The position numbers and the translations under genes are program-made. Under the pieces are notes generated by a model. That model did no database searches. It saw nothing but the letters and a program-made list of their open reading frames with translations, and was not told the origin of the DNA. This document shows, piece by piece, positions 23,586 to 32,589 of a DNA stretch of 64,000 nt (within the stretch, counting starts at the first letter, position 1; every line of letters starts with the position of its first letter). The DNA lies in assembly GCA_020851795.1 (NCBI GenBank), contig JADZCA010000120.1, positions 1-64,000 of the forward strand, written 5' to 3'. Origin of the DNA: Planctomycetota bacterium. GTDB taxonomy: Bacteria; Planctomycetota; PLA2; JAEUHO01.

Positions 23586-24997
23586 CGGGGCTCCGGCGGC
23601 GGCGCCTCGCCGTCGCGCGCGCGACGACGCAGGCGCTCCCAGTACGCGACGCGACGGGCGACCTCGCGCTCGTCGCCCACCTCGACGGGCTCGTAGAGCC
23701 GGAGGTCCTCGAGCCCGTCGGGGCGGTAGCGCTGGCCGGCCGCCGCGTCGGCGCGGCCGTGCGGGTCCACGTAGGCCCGCCCGTGCCCGAGCGAGGTCGC
23801 GAACGCCGTCGGCGCGTTGCGCAGCGCGGGCGGCACGGGCGCGTCGGGGTGGGCGCGGGCGGCCTCGTGCGCCCGGTGCAGCGCGCCCACCACGGCGTTC
23901 GACTTCGGGGCGGCGGCGAGGTAGACGACGGCCCGCACCAGCGCGAGCTCGCCCTCGGGCATGCCGAGGAACGCCACGGCGTCGCGCGCCTCGAGCGCGA
24001 CCCGCAGCGCGTGCGCGTCGGCCAGCCCGACGTCCTCGCACGCCATCGCGACCATGCGGCGCACGAGCACGAGAGGGTCCTCGCCGCCCTCGAGCATGCG
24101 CGCCATCCAGAACAGCGCCGCGTCCGCGTCGCTGCCCCGCAGGCTCTTGTGGAAGGCGCTCAGCGCGTCGTAGGCGAGGTCGCCGCCGCGGTCGTAGGTC
24201 GCGACGCGCTGCTCCGCGCCCTCGCGGACGTCCTCGACCGTGACCGTCGCCGCGCCGCGCCCACGCGCCCGGCGCACCGCGGCCTCGAGCACGCCGAGCG
24301 CCCGCCGCGCGTCGCCGCCCGCGGCCCGGACCACCGCCGTGCGCGCGTCCGCGTCGAGCGCGACGGCACCGCCGAGCCCGCGCACGGGGTCGGAGAGCGC
24401 ACGGTCGAGCAACGTCGAGAGCGCGGCGGGGGCGATCGGCTCGAGGACCACGACCCGCACGCGCGAGAGCAGCGCCCGCGTGAGCGAGAAGCCCGGGTTC
24501 TCCGTCGTCGCGCCGACGAGGACGACCGTGCCGTCCTCGACGTGCGGCAGGAACGCGTCCTGCTGCGCGCGGTTGAAGCGGTGGATCTCGTCCACGAACA
24601 GCACCGTGCGTCCGCCCCCCGCGCGCCGCCGCCGTGCCTCGTCGATCACCGCCCGCACGTCCTTCACGCCCGAGGTCACGGCCGAGAGCGCGACGAAGGT
24701 GCCGCCGACGGCCCGCGCGAGCGCGCGGGCGATCGTCGTCTTGCCCGTGCCGGGCGGCCCCCACAGCACGAGGCTCGTCAGCTCGCGCGAGCGCACGGCC
24801 TCGGCGAGGAGCCCGCCCGGCCGCGTGGCCGCCTCCTGCCCCACGACCTCGTCGAGCGTCTCGGGGCGCATCCGCTCGGCGAGCGGGGCGTCGGGCCCCG
24901 GGCCGCCCCCACCGACCGCCGCCGTCGGGACCGGCGCGCCCGGGTCGAAGCCGAGCCCGTCGTCGGTCGGCTCGGCGTCGGGGCCTGCGTCGGTCAT
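23582..24997 (-). CDS. rarA: Replication-associated recombination AAA+ ATPase RarA/MgsA
   Basis: The 471-residue protein has 'RMRPETLDEVVGQEA' at the start of the AAA+ core, Walker A 'LWGPPGTGKTTIARALA', Walker B 'VLFVDEIHRFNRAQQDAFLP', sensor 1 'VLVGATTENPGFSL' and the RarA-type C-terminal clamp/tetramer region 'YDALSAFHKSLRGSDADAALFWMARM'. It processes stalled replication forks. About 40 residues of low-complexity Asp/Gly/Pro precede the core. The start overlaps the dacB stop (ATGA) and the stop overlaps the suhB start (ATGA). Confidence 0.95.
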   Translation of the reverse strand: MTDAGPDAEPTDDGLGFDPGAPVPTAAVGGGGPGPDAPLAERMRPETLDEVVGQEAATRPGGLLAEAVRSRELTSLVLWGPPGTGKTTIARALARAVGGTFVALSAVTSGVKDVRAVIDEARRRRAGGGRTVLFVDEIHRFNRAQQDAFLPHVEDGTVVLVGATTENPGFSLTRALLSRVRVVVLEPIAPAALSTLLDRALSDPVRGLGGAVALDADARTAVVRAAGGDARRALGVLEAAVRRARGRGAATVTVEDVREGAEQRVATYDRGGDLAYDALSAFHKSLRGSDADAALFWMARMLEGGEDPLVLVRRMVAMACEDVGLADAHALRVALEARDAVAFLGMPEGELALVRAVVYLAAAPKSNAVVGALHRAHEAARAHPDAPVPPALRNAPTAFATSLGHGRAYVDPHGRADAAAGQRYRPDGLEDLRLYEPVEVGDEREVARRVAYWERLRRRARDGEAPPPEPR

Positions 24998-26478
24998 GCG
25001 TCCACCAGGAGCCTCGCGAGCGCGTCCACGAGGTCGCGGCCGTCGATCTTCCCGTCGTTGACGAGGAACGCGAAGGCGAACCCGCGGCGACCGTCCCGGC
25101 CGTCCACCAGCCCCACCAGGGCGTGGACGCCGCTGCGGCCCAGCGTCCCCGTCTTGGCCCGCAGCCGACGGCGCGACTCGGCGTCGCGGAACCGCCGCTG
25201 CAGCGTGCCCTCGTCGCCGGGCACGGCGAGCGAGTCGCGCAGGATCGGACCGCGCAGCGGGTCGCGCTCGGCGAGCGCGAGCAGGCGCGCGAGCGCGAGC
25301 GCGGTCAGGCGGTTCTCCTTGGACAGCCCCGAGCCGTCCACGAGGCGCGCCCCCTCGACCGGCACGCCGCGGCGCGCCAGCGCGTCGAGCACCGCCCGCT
25401 CGCCGCTCGCCCACGTCCCGGTGCCCGCCACCACGGCGCCGCACGCCTTGAAGACGCTCGAGGCGTAGAAGTTCTGGCTGCGGCGGTTCATCGTGCGCAG
25501 CACGTCGGGCAGCCCGTGCTCGACGCGCGCCACCTCCTCGCCGACGGCGCGGTCGGCCGCGCTCGCGGCGAGGCGCGCGCCGCCCGTCACCCGCACGCCG
25601 GCCGCGGAGAGCGCGGCGACCATCGCGGCCCCGGCGTGCAGCACAGGGTCGGGGACGGGGACGTCGAACTCGTGCTCGACCCCGGGCCCCACCGTCCCGA
25701 ACACGCGCAGCCGGGCGCGGTCGGCGGTGAACGCGCCGCCGACCTGCGCCGAGCGCTCGGCCCCGGTGCGCACCTCGGAGACGACCGGCCACGGGCCCGA
25801 CGTGCACGGCGTCGTCACCGACGCGGGCGCGCCCTCCTCGGCCCCGCCGCGCACGCGCACCGTCACGCACGCGTCGTTGAACGAGAGGCCGCCGGCCGGG
25901 GCGCCGTACCAGTCGTCGAGGTCGCTCGCCGGCCACGACGGGTGCAGGCCCTGGCGGTCGAAGACCGTGTCGTCGAGGACGAGGGCCCCGTGCACCGCGC
26001 GGACGCCCTTGGCCGCCAGCGCCGCGGCGAGCGACGAGAGCGGCCACAGCGGGTCGGAGGGCTTCTCGCGCCTCGACAGCGACGGGTCGCCGCTGCCGCG
26101 CAGGACGAGGTCGCCGTCGAGCGTTCCGGTCGCGGGGTCGAAGGTCCCACGGGCCTCGAGCGTGGTCTCGAAGCGGTACCCGGGCCCGAGGAGGTCGAGC
26201 GCGGCGAGCGCCGTCGCGAGCTTGGCGACGGAGGCGGGGACGAGCAGCGTCGAGCCCTCGCGCTCCCACACCACCGCCCCCGTGTCGAGGTCCACCACCG
26301 CCCCGCCGAAGCGGCCGGCGCGGGCCCCGGACTGCGCGACGCGGGCCGAGAGTCGGCCCGCCACCGCCGCGGGCGTCGCGACCGCGCTCCCGGCGTCGCC
26401 GGCGACCGCGACGGGGGCCGCCGGGCCCGCGAGGCCGACGGCGACGACGACGACGAGGAGGGCGAGGAGGCGACGCAT
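24994..26478 (-). CDS. dacB: D-alanyl-D-alanine carboxypeptidase/endopeptidase, PBP4 class
   Basis: The 494-residue protein has a signal peptide (MRRLLALLVVVVAVGLAGPA, cut near AVAG-DA). The three penicillin-binding motifs are SxxK 'PASVAKLATA' (S83, K86), SxN 'NRRSQNFYASSVFK' (SQN) and KTG 'RAKTGTLGRSG'. Between the first two lies the PBP4 insertion region. It is a periplasmic DD-peptidase trimming or cleaving peptidoglycan cross-links, evidence that this organism has a murein wall. An ATG 26 codons upstream is in frame, but 26478 opens the signal peptide. The stop overlaps the rarA start. Confidence 0.93.
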   Translation of the reverse strand: MRRLLALLVVVVAVGLAGPAAPVAVAGDAGSAVATPAAVAGRLSARVAQSGARAGRFGGAVVDLDTGAVVWEREGSTLLVPASVAKLATALAALDLLGPGYRFETTLEARGTFDPATGTLDGDLVLRGSGDPSLSRREKPSDPLWPLSSLAAALAAKGVRAVHGALVLDDTVFDRQGLHPSWPASDLDDWYGAPAGGLSFNDACVTVRVRGGAEEGAPASVTTPCTSGPWPVVSEVRTGAERSAQVGGAFTADRARLRVFGTVGPGVEHEFDVPVPDPVLHAGAAMVAALSAAGVRVTGGARLAASAADRAVGEEVARVEHGLPDVLRTMNRRSQNFYASSVFKACGAVVAGTGTWASGERAVLDALARRGVPVEGARLVDGSGLSKENRLTALALARLLALAERDPLRGPILRDSLAVPGDEGTLQRRFRDAESRRRLRAKTGTLGRSGVHALVGLVDGRDGRRGFAFAFLVNDGKIDGRDLVDALARLLVDA

Positions 26479-26540
26479 GGGCCGACGAGGCAGGGGATCG
26501 GAGCGGCGCCACGGCGGCTGAACGGCGCGCCCGACGGCGG

Positions 26541-27410
26541 TCACAGCCCCCTCCACTCCTCGGGGACGAGCGGGACCTCGCCCCGGCGGGCGGCGTCGAT
26601 CGTGGCGAGCAGCCGGTCGCGGTCGGACGGCAGGCGCCCCCCGATCGGGAGCCAGTTGCTCGCGTGGTTGGCCCGGAACACGGCCCCGGAGAGCCGGACC
26701 CGCTCGACGATCACGCGCAGCTCGTCGAGGGTCTCCTCGGGGCTCGGCAGCACGACGTCACCGCGCTCGACCTCGGCGGCGAAGGGGGTGCCGGGCACCG
26801 GGGTCACGCACAGGCACGACACGAACCGCGGGTCCATCCGCGACAGCGCGTCCGCCGTCGCCTCGGCGTGCTCGCGCCACCGCGCGCGGCCGGCCACGCC
26901 GAGCAGCACCATCACGCTCATCTTGAGGCCCGCGGCCTGCGCACGGCGCACGGCCTCCACCTCCTCCTCGACCGTCGCGCCCTTGACGATGCGCGCGGCC
27001 GTGACGGGGTCGCCCGTCTCGAGGCCGAGGTAGCCGATCGAGAGCTTGCGCTCGCGCAGCGAGGCGAGCTCGGCGTCGCTCTTGCGCAGCACCGAGATCG
27101 CGTTGACGTAGGAGCCGACGCGCGCGAGCGCGGGGAACGCCCGCCCGAGCGCGTCGAGCACCGGGACGAGGCGCGAGGTCGCGAGCGTCATCGCGTCCCC
27201 GTCCATCAGGAAGACGCGGCGCGTCTCGGGGTAGGCGCGCCCCGCGGCCTCGACGTCGGCGAGCACCTCGGGCAGCGGGCGCGCCGCGAAGTCCTTGTGG
27301 CGGTACATCGCGCAGTACGTGCACTCGTTGTGGCTGCAGCCGATCGTCACCTGCAGGAGGTACGAGTCGGCCTCCGACGGCGGGCGGTAGACGGGGCCGA
27401 CGTACCTCAC
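26541..27410 (-). CDS. Radical SAM protein with CX4CX2C cluster motif
   Basis: The 289-residue protein carries an N-terminal iron-sulfur motif 'VTIGCSHNECTYCAMYR' (C25, C30, C33). The spacing is C-x4-C-x2-C rather than the usual C-x3-C-x2-C, and the 'GCSHN-C--C-MYR' pattern resembles a subgroup of uncharacterised radical SAM proteins. TIM-barrel elements follow: 'VFLMDGDAMTLATSRL', 'SIGYLGLETGDPVTAARI', 'KMSVMVLLGVAGRARW'. The substrate is unknown. GTG 27410 overlaps the galE stop by 4 nt (GTGA). Confidence 0.88.
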   Translation of the reverse strand: MRYVGPVYRPPSEADSYLLQVTIGCSHNECTYCAMYRHKDFAARPLPEVLADVEAAGRAYPETRRVFLMDGDAMTLATSRLVPVLDALGRAFPALARVGSYVNAISVLRKSDAELASLRERKLSIGYLGLETGDPVTAARIVKGATVEEEVEAVRRAQAAGLKMSVMVLLGVAGRARWREHAEATADALSRMDPRFVSCLCVTPVPGTPFAAEVERGDVVLPSPEETLDELRVIVERVRLSGAVFRANHASNWLPIGGRLPSDRDRLLATIDAARRGEVPLVPEEWRGL

Positions 27411-28408
27411 GGGCGCGGCCCTCCGCCGGCGGCCGCCGTCTCGGCGGCGACCGTGCGCCACCCGGTGAAGGCGTCGGCCACGATCGCGTCGAGCGTCGAG
27501 CGCGCGGTGGCGCGCCAGCCGAGGTCGCGCTCGGCGCGGCGCGGGTCGGCGACGAGCGCGACGGGGTCGCCGCGGCGCCGTGGGACCACCTCGACGCGCA
27601 CCGGCCGCCCGGTCGCGCGCTCGACGGCGCCGACGACCTCGCGCACCGACGCGCCCCGTCCGGTCCCGAGGTTCCACGCGCCGCCGCGGCCGCCGCGCTC
27701 GAGGTGCGCGAGCGCCGCGAGGTGCGCGGTGGCGAGGTCGGCGACGTGGACGTAGTCGCGCACGCACGTGCCGTCGGCCGTCGGCCAGTCCCCGCCGAAC
27801 ACGCGCAGCGTCGAACCGCGCGCCGCGGCGTCGAGCGCGCGCGGGATCAGGTGGGTCTCGGGGTCGTGCCGCTCGCACAGGCCGGCGTCGGGCTCCGCAC
27901 CCGCGGCGTTGAAGTAGCGCAGGCACGCGGCCGGCACGCCCCCCTCGGCGAGCACCCGCTCGGCCTCGGCCTTCGTCGCGCCGTAGGGGCTCTCGGGCTC
28001 GAGCGGGTGGTCCTCGGGGATCGGCAGCGCGCGCGGCGTGCCGTAGACGGCGGCGGACGACGAGAACACGATCGCGCGCACGCCCGCGTCGCGGGCGGCC
28101 CGCACGAGGTGCGACGTCGTCACGACGTTGGCGCGGAAGTAGCCGTCGGGGTCGCCAACCGACGCCTCGACCGACGTCTTGGCGGCGAAGTGCAGCACCG
28201 CGCCCACGCCGTGCTCGCGGCAGACGCGCCCCACGAGCGCGGGGTCGCCCGCGTCGCCCTCGACGAAGGTCCCCCACCGCAGGTGCGCCCGCGTCCCCGT
28301 CGAGAGGTCGTCGAGCACGACGACGCGCCGGCCGGCCGCGGCGAGCGCGCGGACCGCGCTCGCGCCGACGTAGCCCGCGCCGCCGGTGACGAGGACCGGC
28401 GCGCTCAC
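27407..28408 (-). CDS. galE: UDP-glucose 4-epimerase-like SDR
   Basis: The 333-residue extended SDR has NAD-binding 'VTGGAGYVGASAVRAL', 'VLDDLSTG', 'VLHFAAKTSVEASVGDP', catalytic Ser region 'IVFSSSAAVYG', YxxxK 'SPYGATKAEAE' and GalE-typical 'LRYFNAAGAEPDAGLCERHDPETHLIP' and 'DGTCVRDYVHVADLA'. It interconverts UDP-glucose and UDP-galactose (or the N-acetyl sugars) for surface polysaccharide. GTG 28408 overlaps the CpsB-type phosphatase stop, and its stop overlaps the radical SAM start. Confidence 0.93.
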   Translation of the reverse strand: MSAPVLVTGGAGYVGASAVRALAAAGRRVVVLDDLSTGTRAHLRWGTFVEGDAGDPALVGRVCREHGVGAVLHFAAKTSVEASVGDPDGYFRANVVTTSHLVRAARDAGVRAIVFSSSAAVYGTPRALPIPEDHPLEPESPYGATKAEAERVLAEGGVPAACLRYFNAAGAEPDAGLCERHDPETHLIPRALDAAARGSTLRVFGGDWPTADGTCVRDYVHVADLATAHLAALAHLERGGRGGAWNLGTGRGASVREVVGAVERATGRPVRVEVVPRRRGDPVALVADPRRAERDLGWRATARSTLDAIVADAFTGWRTVAAETAAAGGGPRP

Positions 28409-29142
28409 GCGTCGCCCTCGGGCGCGCGCTCGCCGGCGACGACCGCCCCGGGCGCCGCCTCGACGGCGCGGTCGGCGCGGCCGCGCCCGGCCCAGCGCGC
28501 GAGCACCTTGCGCGCCGCGCACAGGCCCGGCGGGCGCCGGTCGCGGCGGTGCGCGTCGCTGGCGAGCACGTCCACCGCGCCCGCCTTGGCGAGCGCCTTC
28601 GCGCAGGCCTCCGTCTCGCGGCGGAACGCCCCCGTCAGCGCGCCCGCGGTCACCTGCAGCAATGCCCCCTGGGCGCGCAGCGCGATCGCGGCGGCGGGGT
28701 CGGCCCAGAAGGTCGGGTTGCGCTCGGGGTGCGCGATCACCGGCACGTAGCCCTCGAGGCGCACCTGGAACAGCACCTCGGCGGCCTCCGGCGGGACGTG
28801 CGTCGGCGGGAACTCCACCAGCACGTGCCGCACCCCCGCCGCCGAGAAGGTCGGCAGGCGGCCCGCGCGGGCCAGCGCGGGCAGGTCGGTGCGGAACCAC
28901 ACCTCGCCCGCCAGCGCGAGCTCGACGTCGATGCCCGCCGCGCGCCGCGCCGCGTCGAGGGCGTCGAAGGCGGCGCGCGCCCGGTCGGGCGCGACGTCGA
29001 GGTCGGGCCCGAGCACGTGGGGCGTCGCGCAGAGGACGCGCGTGCCGTCGGCCGCCGCGAGCCGGAGCATGTCCAGCGCCTCGTCGAGGTCGCGGGCCCC
29101 GTCGTCCACGCCGGGCAGGACGTGACTGTGGAGGTCGATCAA
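28405..29142 (-). CDS. CpsB/CapC-type PHP-fold tyrosine phosphatase, TTG start
   Basis: The 245-residue protein has metal-ligand motifs of the PHP superfamily in the CpsB/YwqE arrangement: 'IDLHSHVLPGVDDGARDLDEAL' at the very N-terminus, 'CATPHV', 'PVIAHPERNP' and 'DVLASDAHRRDRRPP'. Such proteins dephosphorylate tyrosine kinases controlling capsule or exopolysaccharide export. Next to galE this fits a polysaccharide role. The only start placing the DLHSH motif normally is TTG 29142, whose TTGA overlaps the TGA of the TPR-HEAT gene by 4 nt, so initiation probably depends on coupling. Confidence 0.88.
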   Translation of the reverse strand: MIDLHSHVLPGVDDGARDLDEALDMLRLAAADGTRVLCATPHVLGPDLDVAPDRARAAFDALDAARRAAGIDVELALAGEVWFRTDLPALARAGRLPTFSAAGVRHVLVEFPPTHVPPEAAEVLFQVRLEGYVPVIAHPERNPTFWADPAAAIALRAQGALLQVTAGALTGAFRRETEACAKALAKAGAVDVLASDAHRRDRRPPGLCAARKVLARWAGRGRADRAVEAAPGAVVAGERAPEGDA

Positions 29143-30872
29143 CGCTTGCCGGCCCCGGTCGTCTGCACCCACGCGCGGCGCTCGGCGAGGAACTCCGCCC
29201 ACCACGCCTCGATGCGCTGCTGGAGCCCGTGCATCGCCGCGCGGGTCACCTCGGCGTCGGGCACCGAGGGGAAGCGCGGGAACACCTTGCGCTCCGGCGG
29301 CGTCTGACCGCCCTTGCCGGTCGCCTCCCGCATCGCGCGGTAGGCGACGCGCATCACCTGGAAGTCGGGGTCCATCGCGAAACGGACGAGGTGGCGCTCG
29401 GGCGACGGCTCGCGCGCCCCCGCGGCGACCAGCGCCTCGATCGCGGACAGCTTGACCGCGCTCGACGCGTCGGAGAGGTACCAGCGCCGCCACGACTCGC
29501 GCGAGGCGGCGACGTCCTGCGCCGTCGTGACGGACGTGGCGCCGGGCGGGAGGTCGCGGTGGCCGGTCAGGCGCGAGAGCGCGTCGCGCGCGTTCTGGTA
29601 CTCGACGACGTCGGTGATCTCGCTCTCGACGAAGGGCAGCAGGTAGACGATGCCCAGCGGGTCCTTGAGGTCGCCCAGCGTCTCGACGGCGAGCATGCGC
29701 ACCGAGGCGTCGGGGTCGCGCAGCGCGAGCGCGAGGATCGGGATCTCGGGGGGACGGATCCACGCGTGCAGGCGCACCGCCCACGCGCGGCACACCGCGT
29801 CGGGCTCGACCTCGAGCGCGACGCGCACGATGACGCGGCCGGGGACCGCGGGGAGCAGCTCCATCTGCGCGCCCTCGACGACCGCGCGCAGCGCACGCTC
29901 GCGCAGGTCTCGGTCGGGCCCCTCGGCGGCGCGGAAGACCTCGGCCCAGTCCAGCTTGCGCTCGGCGGGCGCCTGCGCGCTGGGCGGGCCCTTGCGCAGC
30001 TCCTCGATCAGCGCGAGGACCTCCTTCTGCTTGTCCGCGGGGAGGTTGGGCACCATCCGCTCGAGGGTCGAGCGCACCTTCTCCCAGTCGCGCTTCTTCG
30101 CGTAGGCGGCGCGCAGCCGGTCGAGCACCTCGAGGTCGCCGGGCCGTTCGCGCGCGAGGCCCTCGAGCTCGACGACGGCGGGGTCCACCTCGCCCTTCTG
30201 CAGCAGGCAGACCGCGACCGCCATGCGCCAGCTCGGGTTGCCCGGATCCTTCTGGCGCAGCAGGCGCGCCTGCGCGAGCGCGGCGTCCCAGTCCTTGCGC
30301 TGCAGGTGGACGTCCACCAGCATCGCCCGCGTGCGGTCGTCGCCGGGCTCGCGGTCGAGCCGCTCGGAGAGGAGGCGCAGCGCGCGCGCCCAGTCCTTCT
30401 GCTCGACGGCGACGCGCAGGAGCACCTCGCGCGCCTCGGCGTTGCCGGGCCGCACCGCGAGCACGGCCGACGCCTCGCGCTCCGCGTCGGGGTAGTTCTT
30501 CAGGTCGAGGAAGAGGATCGCGAGCCGCACCCGCGCCGGGTAGAAGGTCGGGTCCTCCTGCAGGACGAGCTGCATCTGCGTCCGCGCGCCGACGGGGTCG
30601 TCGTTCCAGTAGAGCGCGCGCCCGAGCAGGTAGCGGTTGACCGGCGTCGGCGCGCGCCCCACGCGGCTCGCGTACTGGCGCACGACGCGGTCCATCGACT
30701 TCTGGCGGCGGGCCGCCTCGATCTGCGCGGTCTGCTCGGCGCTCTGGCGCTCGACCTCGACCTCCCACGGCTGCGGCGGCGCGTCGCCCGCGCGCGCGGG
30801 GCGCGCAAGCGCGCCCGCGAGGACGCACGCCGCGGCGACGAGGACGAGCCGGAGACGGCGGCGGGCGTTCAT
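29139..30872 (-). CDS. Exported TPR-HEAT repeat protein (paralogue of the next gene)
   Basis: The 577-residue product has a signal peptide (MNARRRLRLVLVAAACVLAGALARPARA-GD). Tetratricopeptide repeats occupy about 60-280 ('NRYLLGRALYWNDDPVGARTQMQLVLQEDP', 'WRMAVAVCLLQKGEVDPAVVELEGL'). HEAT-like helical pairs follow from about 360 ('PEIPILALALRDPDASVRMLAVETLGDLKDP'). No catalytic motif. It shares its layout (signal, TPR, HEAT, Trp-rich C-terminal motif) with the gene immediately upstream, and the two overlap by 4 nt (ATGA), suggesting an ancient tandem duplication. Extracytoplasmic scaffold is an inference. Confidence 0.8.
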   Translation of the reverse strand: MNARRRLRLVLVAAACVLAGALARPARAGDAPPQPWEVEVERQSAEQTAQIEAARRQKSMDRVVRQYASRVGRAPTPVNRYLLGRALYWNDDPVGARTQMQLVLQEDPTFYPARVRLAILFLDLKNYPDAEREASAVLAVRPGNAEAREVLLRVAVEQKDWARALRLLSERLDREPGDDRTRAMLVDVHLQRKDWDAALAQARLLRQKDPGNPSWRMAVAVCLLQKGEVDPAVVELEGLARERPGDLEVLDRLRAAYAKKRDWEKVRSTLERMVPNLPADKQKEVLALIEELRKGPPSAQAPAERKLDWAEVFRAAEGPDRDLRERALRAVVEGAQMELLPAVPGRVIVRVALEVEPDAVCRAWAVRLHAWIRPPEIPILALALRDPDASVRMLAVETLGDLKDPLGIVYLLPFVESEITDVVEYQNARDALSRLTGHRDLPPGATSVTTAQDVAASRESWRRWYLSDASSAVKLSAIEALVAAGAREPSPERHLVRFAMDPDFQVMRVAYRAMREATGKGGQTPPERKVFPRFPSVPDAEVTRAAMHGLQQRIEAWWAEFLAERRAWVQTTGAGKR

Positions 30873-32557
30873 TGGGGGCGCTTGCCCCACCACGACGAGA
30901 GCGTCGTGCGGTACGCGTCGCGCTTCTCCGCGACGAGGTCCGCGTCGGGGACGACCGGGAGCGCGCGCATCCACACGGCGCGCGGGGCGGTCGCACCCGC
31001 GGCCTGCGCGGCGAGCTTCCCGAGCGCGCGGTACGCGACCGTCCACACGGCCGGGTCGTCGTCGAGCGCGAGCGGGTAGAGCACGTCGTAGGGCGCGATG
31101 TCGGCCGAGCCCATCACGGCGTCCACGGCGCGCAGCTTCACGTCGCGGGCCAGCGCGCCGGCCCACCAGGTCTGGAACGCGACGACCTGCGCCTCGGGGG
31201 TGGGCTCCGCCTCGGGCGCCACGGTCTTCGCGAGCGCGTAGACCGCGAGGCGCGCGGCGGTGGCGAGCTCGACGTCGGTGCCGACCGCGTGGACGGAGAG
31301 CACCGGCACGGCGAGCAGGTTGCCCATCGAGCCGAGCGCGTCGGCGGCGCGGCAGCGGACGCGGCCGTCCGCGTCGCGCAACGACGTGCGCACGACGGGC
31401 GCGAGGCGGGGGTCGGACCACCGCTCGAACACCGCGAGCGCGAGCGCCCGGTTGGTGGCCACGGGCTCGCGGCGGTCGTCGAGCCGCTCGACGAGGGCGA
31501 CGAGCAGGTCCCCGCCGACGACGAAGTCCTCCTTCGCGGCGAGCACGAGCCAGAGCATCGCGCGCTCGCGCGCCTTCGGGTCGGCGTCGCGCATCTGGCG
31601 CGCGATGAGCTCGGGCGTGGGCTTGGCGGGCGGCGCCGCGGCCCCGCCGGAGGCGACCTGGCGGCGGATCTTGTCGATCTCGACGTCGAGCCGCTTGCGC
31701 TCGTCCCCGGTGAGGAGGCGGCGGAGGCGCTCGAGCACCCACAGCAGGTCGTCGGGCGCGACGTCGCCGGCCTTCTGCGCGACGCCGAGCCAGGCGCGCA
31801 GGGGCTCCTGGCGGTCGGGGGCCTCGGTGGCCAGCTGGCGCATCGCGGCCATCGCGCCGGCGAGGTCGCCGGTCTCCGAGACGAGCCGCGCGCGCAGCAG
31901 GCGCAGGCCGGGGTCGCGCGGCGCGCGCGAGATCAGCGGGTCGAGCGTGGCGATCGCCTCGCGCGGGCGTCCCCACTCCGCGTAGGCCGCGACGAGCTGC
32001 AGGCGCACGCGGTCGTTGCCCGGCTCGGCGTCGAGGGCGGCGCGCAGCACGCGCACGCCTTCCTCGAAGCGCTTGTCGTCGACGAGGAGGTCGCCGAGCG
32101 GCTGCAGCGCGTCCACGTAGGCCGGCTGCAGCGACACGGCCTGTCGGAGGTCGGACTCGCCGCCCGTGCGGTCCTTGCCGAGCAGCCGCAGCACGCCGCG
32201 GTCGCGCCACGCGAACCAGCACCGGGGCTCGGCGCGGAGGACGTCGGTGTAGGTCGAGAGCGCGCTCGCCGCGTCCCCCGCCTTGCCGTAGGCCCGCGCG
32301 AGCAGGTAGAGCGTCACGAGGTCGCTGGCGCGTTGCGCCTTGTTCGCCCAGCGGGTCATCACGGCCTTCGCGCCCCGCTGCGCGATCTCGCGGTCCTGGT
32401 CCGCGACGCCGTCGGTGATCGCGCGGGCCCACGGCGGCGCGCCGGGGGCGTCGGCGGCCGACGCCGAGCGGACGGCGCCGAGCGCGAGCACGGTCGCGGC
32501 GAGGACGAGCGCGAGGCGGGCCCCCCGGGGGCGGGGCGATCGATCGACGGACGACAT
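30869..32557 (-). CDS. Exported TPR-HEAT repeat protein
   Basis: The 562-residue product has a signal peptide ('RLALVLAATVLALGAVRSASA-AD') and TPRs at about 75-250 ('DLVTLYLLARAYGKAGDAASALSTYTDVL', 'RLQLVAAYAEWGRPREAIATLDPL'). A charged linker and HEAT-like repeats follow, from about 320 ('PRLAPVVRTSLRDADGRVRCRAADALGSMGN'). A TAGAAT -10 element overlaps the aroA stop codon upstream (32584-32589), so this gene probably starts a transcription unit that runs through its paralogue, the CpsB-type phosphatase, galE and the radical SAM gene. Function unknown. Confidence 0.8.
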   Translation of the reverse strand: MSSVDRSPRPRGARLALVLAATVLALGAVRSASAADAPGAPPWARAITDGVADQDREIAQRGAKAVMTRWANKAQRASDLVTLYLLARAYGKAGDAASALSTYTDVLRAEPRCWFAWRDRGVLRLLGKDRTGGESDLRQAVSLQPAYVDALQPLGDLLVDDKRFEEGVRVLRAALDAEPGNDRVRLQLVAAYAEWGRPREAIATLDPLISRAPRDPGLRLLRARLVSETGDLAGAMAAMRQLATEAPDRQEPLRAWLGVAQKAGDVAPDDLLWVLERLRRLLTGDERKRLDVEIDKIRRQVASGGAAAPPAKPTPELIARQMRDADPKARERAMLWLVLAAKEDFVVGGDLLVALVERLDDRREPVATNRALALAVFERWSDPRLAPVVRTSLRDADGRVRCRAADALGSMGNLLAVPVLSVHAVGTDVELATAARLAVYALAKTVAPEAEPTPEAQVVAFQTWWAGALARDVKLRAVDAVMGSADIAPYDVLYPLALDDDPAVWTVAYRALGKLAAQAAGATAPRAVWMRALPVVPDADLVAEKRDAYRTTLSSWWGKRPQ

Positions 32558-32583
32558 CGGGGCTCCGGGCACGGGGAGGTCCG

Positions 32584-32589
32584 ATTCTA
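32584..32589 (-). promoter_or_regulatory. -10 element (TAGAAT) overlapping the aroA stop codon
   Basis: TAGAAT on the minus strand shares its TAG with the aroA stop. It is 26 nt before ATG 32557, with GGAG in the leader. This is a close match to the TATAAT consensus. Confidence 0.5.
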
